Source: JADJPO01 sp046330955
Lineage (GTDB): Bacteria; Actinomycetota; Actinomycetes; Actinomycetales; Kineosporiaceae
Assembly: GCA_046330955.1 (NCBI GenBank)
Contig: JAXLRT010000020.1
Span: 1-64,000, forward strand
Direction of reading: 5' to 3'
DNA: 64,000 nt
The number at the start of each line of letters is the position of its first letter. Position 1 is the first letter of the stretch. The notes under the pieces were generated by a model, which saw only the letters and a program-made list of their open reading frames with translations, was not told the DNA's origin and did not search any database. The translations under genes and the position numbers were made by a program. Below are positions 1 through 8,916 of the stretch, one piece after another.

Positions 1-50
1 CCAGGCGCCGGTCACCGCTGCCGGGATTCTGCGCCGCCTCGGGGCGGCCA

Positions 51-127
51 TGGGGTGAGTGACGGGACTTGAACCCGCGACCCTCTGGACCACAACCAGA
101 TGCTCTACCAGCTGAGCTACACCCACC
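51..127 (-). tRNA. tRNA-His (GTG)
   Basis: Read on the minus strand, the sequence folds as a tRNA: a seven-base acceptor stem, a D-arm with TAGCTCAG, an anticodon loop with GTG and a T-arm with GGTTCAAGT. The extra 5' G (position 127) opposite discriminator C (position 54) is the histidine-specific G-1:C73 pair. The 3' CCA is encoded at 51-53. Confidence 0.95.
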
Positions 128-201
128 ATGGCCGAGTGGTGGACCCGGGGCGTTCACTCCGGGGCATCACCATCGGTCGTGCGGAAGCATACCGTCCCGG
201 A

Positions 202-840
202 TCAGACCTGCGCGCCACGGTATTTGGCGGCCACGGTGCGGGCATGATCACTGTCCGGGCCGGGCGGCGGCACGAACAGCACCTCACGGTAGTACTTGAG
301 CTCGTTGATGCTGTCGCGGATGTCCGCCAGTGCCCGGTGCCCGCCGTTCTTCTCGGGCGAGGCGAAGTACACCCGAGGGAACCAGCGGCGGGCGAGTTCC
401 TTGATCGAGGAGACATCGATGATCCGGTAGTGCAGGTGCTCGTCCAGCTCGGCCATGTCGCGCGCCAGGAAGCCGCGGTCGGTCGCCACGGAGTTACCTG
501 CCAGCGGGGCCTTGCGCGCCTCCGGCACCCAGGTCCGGACGTACTCCATGACCATCGCCTGGGCCTCGTCCAGACTCACGCCGCCGTCCAGGACGTCGAG
601 CAGTCCCGAGGTGGTGTGCATCTGCCGGACGACGTCCTGCATCTGCTCGAGGGCGGCCTCGGGCGGACGGATCACGACGTCGACGCCGTCCCCGAGTACG
701 GTCAACTCGGAGTCGGTGACCAGGACGGCGACCTCGATCAACGCGTCGGCGACCAGGTCGAGTCCGGTCATCTCGCAGTCGATCCACACGATCCGATCCT
801 GCGAACGCTCGCCCGGGCGAGGGCTGCTTGCTGTGGGCAC
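202..840 (-). CDS. orn: Oligoribonuclease (DEDDh 3'-5' exoribonuclease)
   Basis: Degrades 2-5 nt RNA fragments and, in many bacteria, pGpG left from c-di-GMP breakdown; cytoplasmic. The 212-aa protein has the DEDDh exonuclease signature: WIDCEMTGLD (D21, E23), the NSVATDRGFLARDM segment near residue 115 with the third acid, and HRALADIRDS near 168 with the catalytic His and last Asp. Family members are about 180-215 aa. The GTG at 838-840 was chosen because it leaves only a short tail before the first motif; ATG codons further upstream would add sequence antisense to the next gene. It lies beside tRNA-His and is divergent from the PrsW-type gene. Confidence 0.95.
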   Translation of the reverse strand: MPTASSPRPGERSQDRIVWIDCEMTGLDLVADALIEVAVLVTDSELTVLGDGVDVVIRPPEAALEQMQDVVRQMHTTSGLLDVLDGGVSLDEAQAMVMEYVRTWVPEARKAPLAGNSVATDRGFLARDMAELDEHLHYRIIDVSSIKELARRWFPRVYFASPEKNGGHRALADIRDSINELKYYREVLFVPPPGPDSDHARTVAAKYRGAQV

Positions 841-953
841 GGCCGTCACTCTACGGCGCGCGTGCCGGTACGCGCCGGAGCTGATCGTGACTGTTGGTCG
901 CTGATCGGTCGCTTCGCCGCGGCGGAGGGTGCCCGCAACATCGTCGGGGGGAC

Positions 954-959
954 TAGCCT
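954..959 (+). promoter_or_regulatory. -10 box TAGCCT of a likely leaderless transcript
   Basis: TAGCCT fits the actinobacterial TANNNT -10 consensus and ends 7 nt before the ATG at 967. There is no Shine-Dalgarno sequence between them, so transcription probably starts at or next to the start codon. Confidence 0.55.
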
Positions 960-966
960 CGCTCCG

Positions 967-2139
967 ATGGCCATGACGACTCCGCAGCCTTTCGGTGGTT
1001 CGCCGTACCAGCCGCCCGGGCCGGTACCGCCCCCCGGACCTCGCGTGCGCCCCGCCCGCGCCCGCAGCACCATCGCCCGGGCGGCTGTCAGCCTGCTCAC
1101 GGTCGGCAGCGGATTGCTCACGATCGCGGCCATCTCGAGCGAGACCGGGTTCACCGGCCTGGTCACCGGGCTGGTGCTGGCCGCCGTCCCGACCTTCCCG
1201 GTGATCGCCACGTTCCTCTGGCTCGATCGGTACGAGGCCGAGCCGACGCACCTGCTGGCCTTCGCCTTCGCCTGGGGTGCCGGGGTGGCGACCTTCGCGG
1301 CGCTGCTGATCAACACGGCGTCCGTCAGTGCGATCACCGCTGCGGGGGGTGACGCCACGATGGGGGCGATCGTGGTCGCCCCGCTCACCGAGGAGTTCTT
1401 CAAGGGTCTGGCCGTACTGCTGATCCTGCTGCTGCGCCGTCGCGAGTTCGACGGCATCGTCGACGGGATCGTCTACGCCGGGCTGGCGGGCATCGGGTTC
1501 GCCTTCGTCGAGAACATCCTCTATCTGGGACGAACCCTCGGGGACGGCGGTGTGGCGACGGCGGCCGTCTTCATCCTGCGCTGTGTCGTCTCGCCGTTCG
1601 CCCACCCGCTGTTCACCTGCGCCACCGGGATCGGGCTGGGCATCGCCTCGCGCACCCGCAACGTGGCGGTGGCCCTGTTCGCGCCGATCCTGGGGTTCGC
1701 GGTCGCCGTGGCGTTGCACGGCGCCTGGAACCTGTCGGCCTCGTCGGGGTTGAACGGCTTCCTCACCGGCTACGTGCTGCTGCAGCTGCCGGTGTTCGTG
1801 CTCTTCGGGGTGATGGCGGTGATGGCCCGGCGGCGCGAGGGCCGGTTGATCGAGCGGAACCTCACGGTGTACGCCAGCACCGGCTGGCTCAGCGCGGCCG
1901 AGGTGCGCATGCTCGGGTCGCTGGCCGAGCGCCGCCAGGCGCGGGCGTGGGCACGAGGCACGGGCGGGTCACTGGCCGAGCGGGCGATGGACGAGTTCCA
2001 GGACCTGGGCAGCGAGTTGGCGTTCCTGCGCGAACGCATGGTGCGCGGCGCGGGGGCGCCGGATGCCCGGCAGCACGAACTGACCATGCTGACCACCATG
2101 GCCGGGTTGCGCCAGGTGTTCGCGGGACGGCGGGTGTAG
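967..2139 (+). CDS. PrsW-family intramembrane metalloprotease
   Basis: Predicted multi-pass membrane protease of the PrsW/CPBP-like superfamily, 390 aa. A Pro-rich cytoplasmic N-terminus (residues 1-40) is followed by about eight hydrophobic segments. The family's metal-binding motifs are present: APLTEEFFKG near 139-147 (paired Glu), GFAFVENILYLG near 177-188, HPLFTCATG near 212 and HGAWN near 251. A roughly 130-residue soluble tail follows. Bacillus PrsW cleaves an anti-sigma factor; the substrate here cannot be inferred, since no sigma/anti-sigma gene is adjacent. The start is fixed by the -10 box seven bases upstream. Confidence 0.85.
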   Translation: MAMTTPQPFGGSPYQPPGPVPPPGPRVRPARARSTIARAAVSLLTVGSGLLTIAAISSETGFTGLVTGLVLAAVPTFPVIATFLWLDRYEAEPTHLLAFAFAWGAGVATFAALLINTASVSAITAAGGDATMGAIVVAPLTEEFFKGLAVLLILLLRRREFDGIVDGIVYAGLAGIGFAFVENILYLGRTLGDGGVATAAVFILRCVVSPFAHPLFTCATGIGLGIASRTRNVAVALFAPILGFAVAVALHGAWNLSASSGLNGFLTGYVLLQLPVFVLFGVMAVMARRREGRLIERNLTVYASTGWLSAAEVRMLGSLAERRQARAWARGTGGSLAERAMDEFQDLGSELAFLRERMVRGAGAPDARQHELTMLTTMAGLRQVFAGRRV

Positions 2140-2152
2140 CCGGGGGAGACAG

Positions 2153-2225
2153 CAGGCCCGGAGGGACTCGAACCCCCAACCAGCCGGGTAGAAACCGGAT
2201 GCTCTGTCCATTGAGCTACGGGCCC
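2153..2225 (-). tRNA. tRNA-Arg (TCT)
   Basis: The minus strand gives a 73-nt cloverleaf: acceptor GGGCCCG, D-arm TAGCTCAATGG, anticodon loop with TCT, T-loop TTCGAGT, discriminator G. The first pair is G-U. CCA is not encoded. Confidence 0.93.
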
Positions 2226-2400
2226 CCGTGCGGGGATCGACCCGTCGTCACCAGAGGTGCCACAATCCGGGCGCGTCCAGGGACGACGAGTGCGATCGCA
2301 CCGCTCAGGGTAGCCGCTGGGCGACGGATGGGTGCCTACCCGCTGCGCCGGGTAGTTGTTTTGGCAAGATGTGCCGCTCAGGGCAGGCTGGAGGTCGACC

Positions 2401-4302
2401 ATGGAGTCGGCGTCGCGATCCGCTGGGGGATCGGGGCCCGAACGAGGGACGGGAGGCAGGGTGGAGCAGCATGTCGGCGCCGCCTACGCGTCGTCCGGTT
2501 CGGCCGACTCCGCCGATGCCTCGGCGGGCATGCCCCGTTCGTTGCCGGGGGACCACGACGACCCGCTCGACCTGCTCGAGGCCAGTGAGCTGTTGCGCAC
2601 CGAACTGGGGGCGCTGCGGCTGCCGCTGACCCTGGCCGGCGTCGATCAGGGACGGCGCGAGCGTGACATCTTGATCGCTCAGCTGGACGACTACCTGTTG
2701 CCCCGGCTGCGCCGGATGGACGCTCCGGTGCTCGCGGTGGTCGGTGGGTCCACCGGGGCCGGCAAGTCCACCCTGGTCAACTCGCTGGTGCGGCGCGAGG
2801 TGACCCGATCGGGCGTGTTGCGGCCGACCACCCGTTCGCCGGTGCTGGTGCATCACCCCTACGACTCCGGGGCGTTCCTCTCCCAGCGGATCCTGCCCGG
2901 GCTGGCCCGGGTGACCTCCGAGGCTCCCGAACCGGCGCAGCCGATCGACGTCGACGCGCCCCGGGCCACCGCCCTGCGGCTGGTGCCGCACGAGGGCATG
3001 CCGACCGGGATCGCGATCGTCGATGCCCCCGACATCGACTCGCTGGTCGAGACCAACCGTGAGCTGGCCAAGCAGCTCCTGGCCGCCGCCGACCTGTGGA
3101 TCTTCGTGACCACCGCCGCCCGCTACGCCGACGCCGTCCCGTGGGACATGTTGCGCAAGGCCGTCGAGCGGGGGGTCTCGGTGGCCGTCGTGCTCGACCG
3201 GGTGCCGCCGAGCGCGATGCAAGAGGTGCGCTCCCACCTGGCGACGCTGCTGCGCGACCGCGGCCTGGCGACGTCCCCGATGTTCACGATCCCCGAGACG
3301 CCGCGCTCGGCCGAGGGATTCCTGCCCAAGGACGTCATCCAGCCCCTGGTGACCTGGCTGACCCGGCTGGCCCGCGATGCCCGCAGCCGGGACGTGGTGA
3401 TCCGGCGGACCCTGGTCGGCGCCCTGGACAGTCTGCGCGACCGGATCCCGACGATCGCGGGCTGCGCCGACGACCAGGTCGCCGCGGATGAGCGGCTGCG
3501 CGACGACCTCGACGAGGTCTACACCGCCGCCACCGACGAACTCGAGGAGCGGCTCTGCGACGGCACCCTGATGCGCGGCGAGTTGCTCGCCCGCTGGCAG
3601 GAGTTCGTCGGCACCGGTGACCTCTACAAGAGCCTGGACGCCACGGCGTCCCGCCCGAAGGAGAGCGTGGCCGCCGGGGTGGCCACCAAACCGGTGCCCA
3701 CCGAGCAGTTGGACCAGTCGCTGCAGATCGGGGTTGCCGCGCTCGTCCGGGTCGCCGCCCAGCGCTGCGCGGACCAGGCGGTCCAGCGGTGGCGGGCCCG
3801 TCCGGAGGGTGCCTCGCTGCTCGAGGCGGCCGGCGGCGCCTCGATCATCGACCAGCGACTCGCCCCGGACTTCGACGCCCGTCTGGGCCGTAGCCTGCGC
3901 GACTGGCACGCCCGGGTGCTCGAGCTGGTGCGTGACGAGAGCGCCAACCGGCGCGGCGGCGCCCGCGCGATGCCGTTGGGCCTGGACGCCGCGGCGCTGA
4001 TCGTGATGCTCTCCGTGTTCACCCACGGCGCACCCGAGCTGGGTCCCGGCCGGCCGGCCGCGGGTGCGCCGGACGCCGCGGGCAGCACGGCGGTGGCGCA
4101 GCGCGTGCTCGAGGCGGTGTTCGGTGACCAGGCGGTCCGGTCGCTGGCCACCAAGGCCCGTGCCGACCTGGTGGCCCGGGCAGCCTCGGTGCTCGATGCC
4201 GAGCGTGCGCGGATCGAGAGTTTGCTGGATCGTGCCGAGGTTCGTGACGGGCGTGGTGAGATGCTCAGAGCACTGGCCCTGGCGATCGAGGAGGCACGCT
4301 GA
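2401..4302 (+). CDS. Dynamin-like GTPase A (first of a pair)
   Basis: A 633-aa P-loop GTPase. Walker A is GGSTGAGKSTLVNSLV at about 115-130; the switch/G3 region follows as IVDAPDIDSL near 205. The long C-terminal half is rich in alternating charged and Ala/Leu helices, as in bacterial dynamin-family proteins, but has no obvious long membrane segment until a short hydrophobic stretch near 535. The ATG at 2401 has a GGAGG about seven bases upstream and was preferred to an ATG 45 bases earlier. The next GTPase begins 2 nt after its stop. Adjacent paired dynamin-like GTPases occur in several actinobacteria (DynA/DynB in Streptomyces act at sporulation septa); the role here is inferred only. Confidence 0.8.
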   Translation: MESASRSAGGSGPERGTGGRVEQHVGAAYASSGSADSADASAGMPRSLPGDHDDPLDLLEASELLRTELGALRLPLTLAGVDQGRRERDILIAQLDDYLLPRLRRMDAPVLAVVGGSTGAGKSTLVNSLVRREVTRSGVLRPTTRSPVLVHHPYDSGAFLSQRILPGLARVTSEAPEPAQPIDVDAPRATALRLVPHEGMPTGIAIVDAPDIDSLVETNRELAKQLLAAADLWIFVTTAARYADAVPWDMLRKAVERGVSVAVVLDRVPPSAMQEVRSHLATLLRDRGLATSPMFTIPETPRSAEGFLPKDVIQPLVTWLTRLARDARSRDVVIRRTLVGALDSLRDRIPTIAGCADDQVAADERLRDDLDEVYTAATDELEERLCDGTLMRGELLARWQEFVGTGDLYKSLDATASRPKESVAAGVATKPVPTEQLDQSLQIGVAALVRVAAQRCADQAVQRWRARPEGASLLEAAGGASIIDQRLAPDFDARLGRSLRDWHARVLELVRDESANRRGGARAMPLGLDAAALIVMLSVFTHGAPELGPGRPAAGAPDAAGSTAVAQRVLEAVFGDQAVRSLATKARADLVARAASVLDAERARIESLLDRAEVRDGRGEMLRALALAIEEAR

Positions 4303-4303
4303 G

Positions 4304-5941
4304 GTGAGGTTGGCCGGACACGTCGGGTCCACGGGAGGTGGCCCTGATCTGGCGACCCGCGCGGAGAGCCTGGAGCAGGCGCTGGCCGCCGGTCGTGACC
4401 GCCTCGACGCGAAGGCCGTCACCTACGCCCGCGCGGTCATCGATCGCACCGGCGAGCGACTGCGGCTCGGTCCGCACTTCACCATCGTGGCGCTGGTCGG
4501 CGCCACCGGCAGCGGCAAGTCGACCTTGTTCAACGCCTTGGCCGGCATGGATCTGGCCGAGACCGGGGTGCGCCGCCCGACCACCGGCCGGGCCATGGCC
4601 TGCGTGTGGGGTGACGATCACGCCGAGCCGTTGCTCGACTGGCTCGAGGTGCCGCGCCGCCATCGCACCCGGCGCGAGACCGTGCTGGACGCCGACCGCG
4701 AGTCCGAGCTGCACGGACTGGTGCTGCTCGACATGCCGGACCACGACTCCACCCAGGTGGCCCACCGGCTCGAGGTAGACCGCCTGGTCGAACTCGTCGA
4801 CCTGCTGGTGTGGGTGGTCGACCCGCAGAAGTACGCCGACGAGGCGTTGCACCACGGCTATCTCAAGCGGCTGGCCAACCACGACGGCGTGATGATCGTG
4901 GTGCTGAACCAGATCGACAAGCTGGCCCCGGTCGAGGCCGAGACGTGCAAGCGCGACCTGCGCCGGTTGCTCGACTCCGACGGGCTCGAGTCCGTGCGAT
5001 TGCTGGTGACCTCGGCGACCCAGGGCACGGGGGTCGACGACCTGCGCAAACTGCTGGCCGAGGTGGTCGACGTCCAGGGCGCCGTGGCCGCACGGGCGGC
5101 GGCCGACATGGACCGTGCCGCCCGGCGACTGATGCAGTCGGTGGCCACCACCGAGCCGGAGGCCAAGGACCTGCAGGGTGCCGACGAGCTGGTCGGGGCG
5201 CTCGCACAGGCTGCGGGAGTGCCCGTGGTGCTGGACTCGGTGACGGCGGACTACCGCCGCCGGGCGAGTGCCGCGCTGGGGTGGCCGTTCCTGCGGTGGT
5301 GGCGGCGGTTGCGACCGGATCCGTTGCGCCGCTTGGGGTTGGACACCGGCGCCGAGGGGGAGCTGCGTGAGCTGGCGACCTCACCGGTGCCCGAGACGAC
5401 GCCCTCGCAGAAGTCGCGGGTGGAGCTGTCGGTGCGCCAGGTGGTCAGCGGGGTCACCGAGGCCCTGCCGCGACCGTGGGCCGACAGCGTGCGTGCCGTG
5501 GCCACCCGGCCCGAGGCCGACTTGTCGGGTGCGCTGGACCGATCGGTCGCCGCGGTGGACCTGAACCTGGTGCGCCCCACCTGGTGGATGGCGGTCGGCG
5601 CCGGGCAGTTGGCGCTCGCGGCCCTGGCCGTGGTCGGGTTCGGATGGCTGGCGATGCTGGGGCTGCTGGCGTTTCTCGGGGTGGGGGGCGTGAACACCCC
5701 GGAGGTCGTCGGCCTGCCGCTGCCGACGATGTTGCTGATCGTCGGGCTGGTCGGCGGCGGGGTGCTGACCCTGGTGGCCTGGCGCGCGACCGCCGTCGGG
5801 GCGGTGCGGCATCGCATGGCGGTGGCGGCCCAGATGCGCGAGGCCGTCCAGGACGTCGCGTGGTCGCATGTGATCGCCCCCATCGCCGAGGTGCTCACGG
5901 ATCACCGCGCGGTGCGCGAGGCGCTACAGCGCGCGATCTGA
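4304..5941 (+). CDS. Dynamin-like GTPase B with C-terminal membrane segments
   Basis: A 545-aa GTPase translated directly after its partner (GTG at 4304 follows TGA at 4300-4302). Walker A is GATGSGKSTLFNALAG near 66-81, G3 is DMPDHDST near 144, and the G4-like motif is NQIDKL near 203. Two hydrophobic segments near 430-462 and 475-495 suggest membrane attachment, which GTPase A lacks. The division of labour (one soluble, one membrane-anchored) fits a pair that assembles as a hetero-oligomer on membranes, but that is inference. The gene is followed by ssb after a 187-nt gap in which I see no further gene. Confidence 0.8.
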   Translation: MRLAGHVGSTGGGPDLATRAESLEQALAAGRDRLDAKAVTYARAVIDRTGERLRLGPHFTIVALVGATGSGKSTLFNALAGMDLAETGVRRPTTGRAMACVWGDDHAEPLLDWLEVPRRHRTRRETVLDADRESELHGLVLLDMPDHDSTQVAHRLEVDRLVELVDLLVWVVDPQKYADEALHHGYLKRLANHDGVMIVVLNQIDKLAPVEAETCKRDLRRLLDSDGLESVRLLVTSATQGTGVDDLRKLLAEVVDVQGAVAARAAADMDRAARRLMQSVATTEPEAKDLQGADELVGALAQAAGVPVVLDSVTADYRRRASAALGWPFLRWWRRLRPDPLRRLGLDTGAEGELRELATSPVPETTPSQKSRVELSVRQVVSGVTEALPRPWADSVRAVATRPEADLSGALDRSVAAVDLNLVRPTWWMAVGAGQLALAALAVVGFGWLAMLGLLAFLGVGGVNTPEVVGLPLPTMLLIVGLVGGGVLTLVAWRATAVGAVRHRMAVAAQMREAVQDVAWSHVIAPIAEVLTDHRAVREALQRAI

Positions 5942-6128
5942 CGCGCCGTTCGCGGGTTCGGTGGGGTTTCGGCGCCGTCCGGACCTCGCAACGTCGGCGT
6001 CGTTGCGTGCACAGTTCGGCTGGTTCGTCCCACTGTCCACAGGTCGCGGCGGCCCCGTCGCGGCGCGCTGTCGTTGCCCGCAGGCTGACTCCCGTCCGGC
6101 AGCGCGCCGGCGTCGAGAGGAGATCGCC

Positions 6129-6698
6129 ATGAAGGAGAACCACGTCAGCCTCAGCGGGTTCGTCGCCACCGATCCGCAGAGCCGTACGGTCAACGGCGAG
6201 AGCCTGCTGGCCAGCTTCCGGCTCGGCAGCACCCCGCGTCACCTCGATCGCCGCACCGGGGTGTGGGTCGACGGCCGCACCACCTGGGTGACGGTGAAGT
6301 GCTGGCGGCAGCTGGCCCGCAACGTGATGACCAGCCTGGCCAAGGGATCGCGGGTGGTGGTCACCGGCAAGCTGGTCTCCTCCCAATGGACCACGCCCGA
6401 GGGCCAGCCGCGGTCGCGGGTGGAGGTGGACGCCGACAGCATCGCCGTCGATCTCACCTTCGGCACCGTCGACTTCCACAAGGTCAGCTGGTCCGAGCCC
6501 AACCAGATCGTCGACCGGCCCGAGGAGCACGAGCTGTCCGACCAGGTGGAGCACGACTCGTTCCCGGCGGAGTTCGCCGGGGTGGACGGCGCGTTCGGCG
6601 GCGGGCACCACCTCGACGAGGCAGCCGACGACGAGCTCGACGACGACCTGGACGACGACCTCGAGGGGCTGGAGGACCGGGAGCCGGTCGGGGTGTGA
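6129..6698 (+). CDS. ssb: Single-stranded DNA-binding protein with long acidic tail
   Basis: The N-terminal ~115 residues form an SSB OB-fold (SLSGFVATDPQSR, TWVTVKCWRQLARNV, KGSRVVVTGKL). It has 189 aa in total. The C-terminal third is highly acidic, with a run of Asp/Glu/Leu near 160-182. The protein ends REPVGV, so the usual SSB tip (acidic plus PF) that recruits partner proteins is absent. That and its place next to dynamin-like GTPases suggest a specialised paralogue rather than the replicative SSB, which in actinobacteria normally sits between rpsF and rpsR. The ATG has a GAGAGGAG ribosome site upstream. Confidence 0.85.
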   Translation: MKENHVSLSGFVATDPQSRTVNGESLLASFRLGSTPRHLDRRTGVWVDGRTTWVTVKCWRQLARNVMTSLAKGSRVVVTGKLVSSQWTTPEGQPRSRVEVDADSIAVDLTFGTVDFHKVSWSEPNQIVDRPEEHELSDQVEHDSFPAEFAGVDGAFGGGHHLDEAADDELDDDLDDDLEGLEDREPVGV

Positions 6699-6764
6699 GC
6701 CCCGGCGGGTGCGGCGGGGCACGAGCGTCTGCGGCAGGTCCAGCAGTGCGGCAGGATCTGTCGG

Positions 6765-7748
6765 ATGCACGTCCTCACCGCCGGCGCGCTCGGCCTGGGT
6801 CTCGGCGCCGCCGCCGACGCGGTGTTCGGCGATCCTCGGCGCTGCCACCCGGTGGCCGGATTCGGCCGAGCGGCCTCCCGGCTCGAACGCGGGCTGTACG
6901 CCGATCACCGAGCTCGTGGGGTGGCCCTCGTCGGGTGCTGCGTGGGCGGGGCAGTCGGGGTGGGCCTGGTCGCCGGCCAGATGACCCGGCGTCGTCCGCT
7001 GGCTCGGCTGCTCGTCACCGCGGCGGCGACCTGGACGGTGCTGGGCGGCACCAGCCTGGCCCGAGAGGGTGAGGTCATGGCCGCCCTGATCAGCTCTGAT
7101 CGGCTCGTCGGGCCGGACGGCGCCCGGACCCGGCTCAGCCATCTGTGCGCCCGGGAGGCCACCGGCTTGTCGAGCGGCGAGCTGAGCCGGGCCACTGTCG
7201 AATCGCTGGCCGAGAACGTCTCGGACGCCGTGGTGGCTCCCCTGCTCTGGGGAGCCGTGGCGGGGCCGGCCGGCCTGCTCGGGTACCGGGCGGTCAACAC
7301 GCTGGACGCCATGGTGGGGTACCGCTCGCCGCGGTACCTGCGCTTCGGCTGGGCCGCCGCGCGGCTCGACGACCTGGTCAACCTGGTGCCGTCCCGGCTC
7401 AGCGGAGCACTGGTCGCGGGCTGCGCGCCGGTGGTCGGCGGGTCCGCTCGGCAGGCCTGGCGAACCATGCGCCGGGACGCCGCCCACCACCCCAGCCCCA
7501 ACGCCGGCTTCCCCGAGGCGGCGGCCGCCGGGGCGCTGGGGGTGGAGCTGGGCGGGGCGAACACCTATCACGGCGCCGTCGAGCGTCGTCCGATGCTGGG
7601 CGCCGGTGGCCACGAGGTGACGGCCGCCGACGTGCAGCGCGCGGTGCGGTTGATCCGCACCGTCGGCGCGGCCGCGAGCGGGCTGGCCGTGGTGACGGCT
7701 TGGGGCCTGGGAAGCTGGAGACGTGCCCGAGGGAGGTCCTGTGAGTGA
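6765..7748 (+). CDS. cobD: Adenosylcobinamide-phosphate synthase CobD/CbiB
   Basis: An integral membrane enzyme that attaches (R)-1-amino-2-propanol (or its phosphate) to adenosylcobyric acid in late cobalamin synthesis. The 327-aa protein matches the family: ADAVFGDPRRCHPVAGFGR near 17-35, the block SLAENVSDAVVAPLLWG near 147-163, NTLDAMVGYRSPRYL near 178-192 and HPSPNAGFPEAAAAGALGV near 243-261. Hydrophobic stretches are spread through the first two thirds. It overlaps the cobT start by a few bases, which indicates an operon. Confidence 0.92.
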   Translation: MHVLTAGALGLGLGAAADAVFGDPRRCHPVAGFGRAASRLERGLYADHRARGVALVGCCVGGAVGVGLVAGQMTRRRPLARLLVTAAATWTVLGGTSLAREGEVMAALISSDRLVGPDGARTRLSHLCAREATGLSSGELSRATVESLAENVSDAVVAPLLWGAVAGPAGLLGYRAVNTLDAMVGYRSPRYLRFGWAAARLDDLVNLVPSRLSGALVAGCAPVVGGSARQAWRTMRRDAAHHPSPNAGFPEAAAAGALGVELGGANTYHGAVERRPMLGAGGHEVTAADVQRAVRLIRTVGAAASGLAVVTAWGLGSWRRARGRSCE

Positions 7749-8916
7749 GCTACCGGACGATCTGCGCCGGATCGTCGAGGCGGTGAGGCCCGAGAACGCT
7801 GCCGCGGTGGCGGCCGGGCTGGCCCGTCAGGCCCGGTTGACCAAGCCACCGGGGGCGTTGGGGGTGCTCGAGGACGTCTCGGTGCAGCTGTGTGGCCTGG
7901 CCGGTAGCTGTCCGCCGCCGATGCCGACGCCGGCCGCCGTCGCCGTGTTCGCCGCCGACCACGGGGTCTACGCCCAAGGGGTCACGCCCTGGCCGCAGGA
8001 GGTCACCGCGCAGATGGTGGCCAACTTCGTGCACGGCGGCGCCGCCGTCTGCGTGCTGGCCGACCAGGCCGGTGCGGAGTTGGTGGTGGTCGACGTCGGG
8101 GTGGCGACCGAGCTGCCGCTGGCCGAGCCGACCCCGCCGGGTCTGCTGCAGCGGCGGGTGCGGGCCGGTACTCGCGACCTGACCGTCGAGGCGGCCATGA
8201 CGCGCCAGGAGGCCGAACAGGCGCTGCGGATCGGGGCCGAGGTGGCCGACGACCTGATCACCGCCGGGGCGCGCTGCCTGATGACGGGTGACATGGGCAT
8301 CGCCAACACGACGGCCTCCGCGGCGCTCGTGGCCGCCTTCACCGGGGCCGACCCGGCGGTGGTGACCGGGCGCGGAACCGGGGTCGACGACCGGACCCAC
8401 GCTCGCAAGATCGAGGTGGTTCAGGCGGGACTGCATCGTCACCAGGACGTCGTGGCGCGGGCCGGAGACGACCCGATCGGCGCGCTGGCCGCCGTCGGTG
8501 GGCTCGAACACGCCGCGCTGGCCGGGTTCATCCTGGCCGGAGCGGCCCGCCGGGTCCCCGTGATCCTGGACGGCGTGATCGCCGGTGCCGCCGCGCTGGT
8601 CGCCCAGGCACTGGCACCCGAGGTCGTCGTCGCCTGCATCGCCGGGCACCGCTCCGTCGAGCCGGGTCACGCCGTGGCCCTGGCCCGCCTCGGATTGCGG
8701 CCGTTGGTCGATCTCGACCTGCGGCTGGGCGAGGGCACCGGCGCGGTGCTCGCCCTGCCGTTGGTGGCCGCGGCGGCCCGCATCCTGCGAGACATGGCCA
8801 CCTTCGCCGATGCCGGGGTCGCGGACGCCGGCCCGGATGCTCCCGGCCCGGATGCTGCCGACCGTGAGGGCGACGACCGGGCCGAGCCCGCGAACGGAGC
8901 ATCGGCGAGCCGATGA
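7741..8916 (+). CDS. cobT: Nicotinate-nucleotide:dimethylbenzimidazole phosphoribosyltransferase CobT
   Basis: Makes alpha-ribazole phosphate, the lower-ligand precursor of cobalamin. The 391-aa protein shows family blocks: GALGVLEDVSVQLCGL near 38-53, FAADHGVYAQGVTPWPQEVT near 71-90, LMTGDMGIANTTASAAL near 180-196, TGRGTGVDDR near 211-220 and CIAGHRSVEPGH near 300-311, with catalytic Glu expected in the last third. The GTG at 7741 follows GGGAGG by four bases; a GTG at 7723 would add six residues. About 35 residues of low-complexity acidic tail (DAGPDAPGPDAADREGD) extend beyond the family core. The stop overlaps the next start (ATGA). Confidence 0.93.
   Translation: MSELPDDLRRIVEAVRPENAAAVAAGLARQARLTKPPGALGVLEDVSVQLCGLAGSCPPPMPTPAAVAVFAADHGVYAQGVTPWPQEVTAQMVANFVHGGAAVCVLADQAGAELVVVDVGVATELPLAEPTPPGLLQRRVRAGTRDLTVEAAMTRQEAEQALRIGAEVADDLITAGARCLMTGDMGIANTTASAALVAAFTGADPAVVTGRGTGVDDRTHARKIEVVQAGLHRHQDVVARAGDDPIGALAAVGGLEHAALAGFILAGAARRVPVILDGVIAGAAALVAQALAPEVVVACIAGHRSVEPGHAVALARLGLRPLVDLDLRLGEGTGAVLALPLVAAAARILRDMATFADAGVADAGPDAPGPDAADREGDDRAEPANGASASR

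Noticed and set aside
202..1719. A 505-residue reading frame running from the PrsW gene region through orn on the minus strand
   Set aside because: Only the 3' 212 codons look like protein (orn); the rest is antisense to the PrsW-type gene with Arg/Asp/Gly/His-rich shadow composition.
2305..4422. A 705-residue minus-strand frame opposite dynamin-like GTPase A
   Set aside because: No family motif, His/Gln/Arg/Gly-rich shadow composition; the plus strand carries clear Walker motifs.
6699..6764. Cobalamin riboswitch upstream of cobD
   Set aside because: The 66-nt gap is too short for the ~200-nt aptamer and lacks a recognisable B12-box (GCCACTG) sequence.
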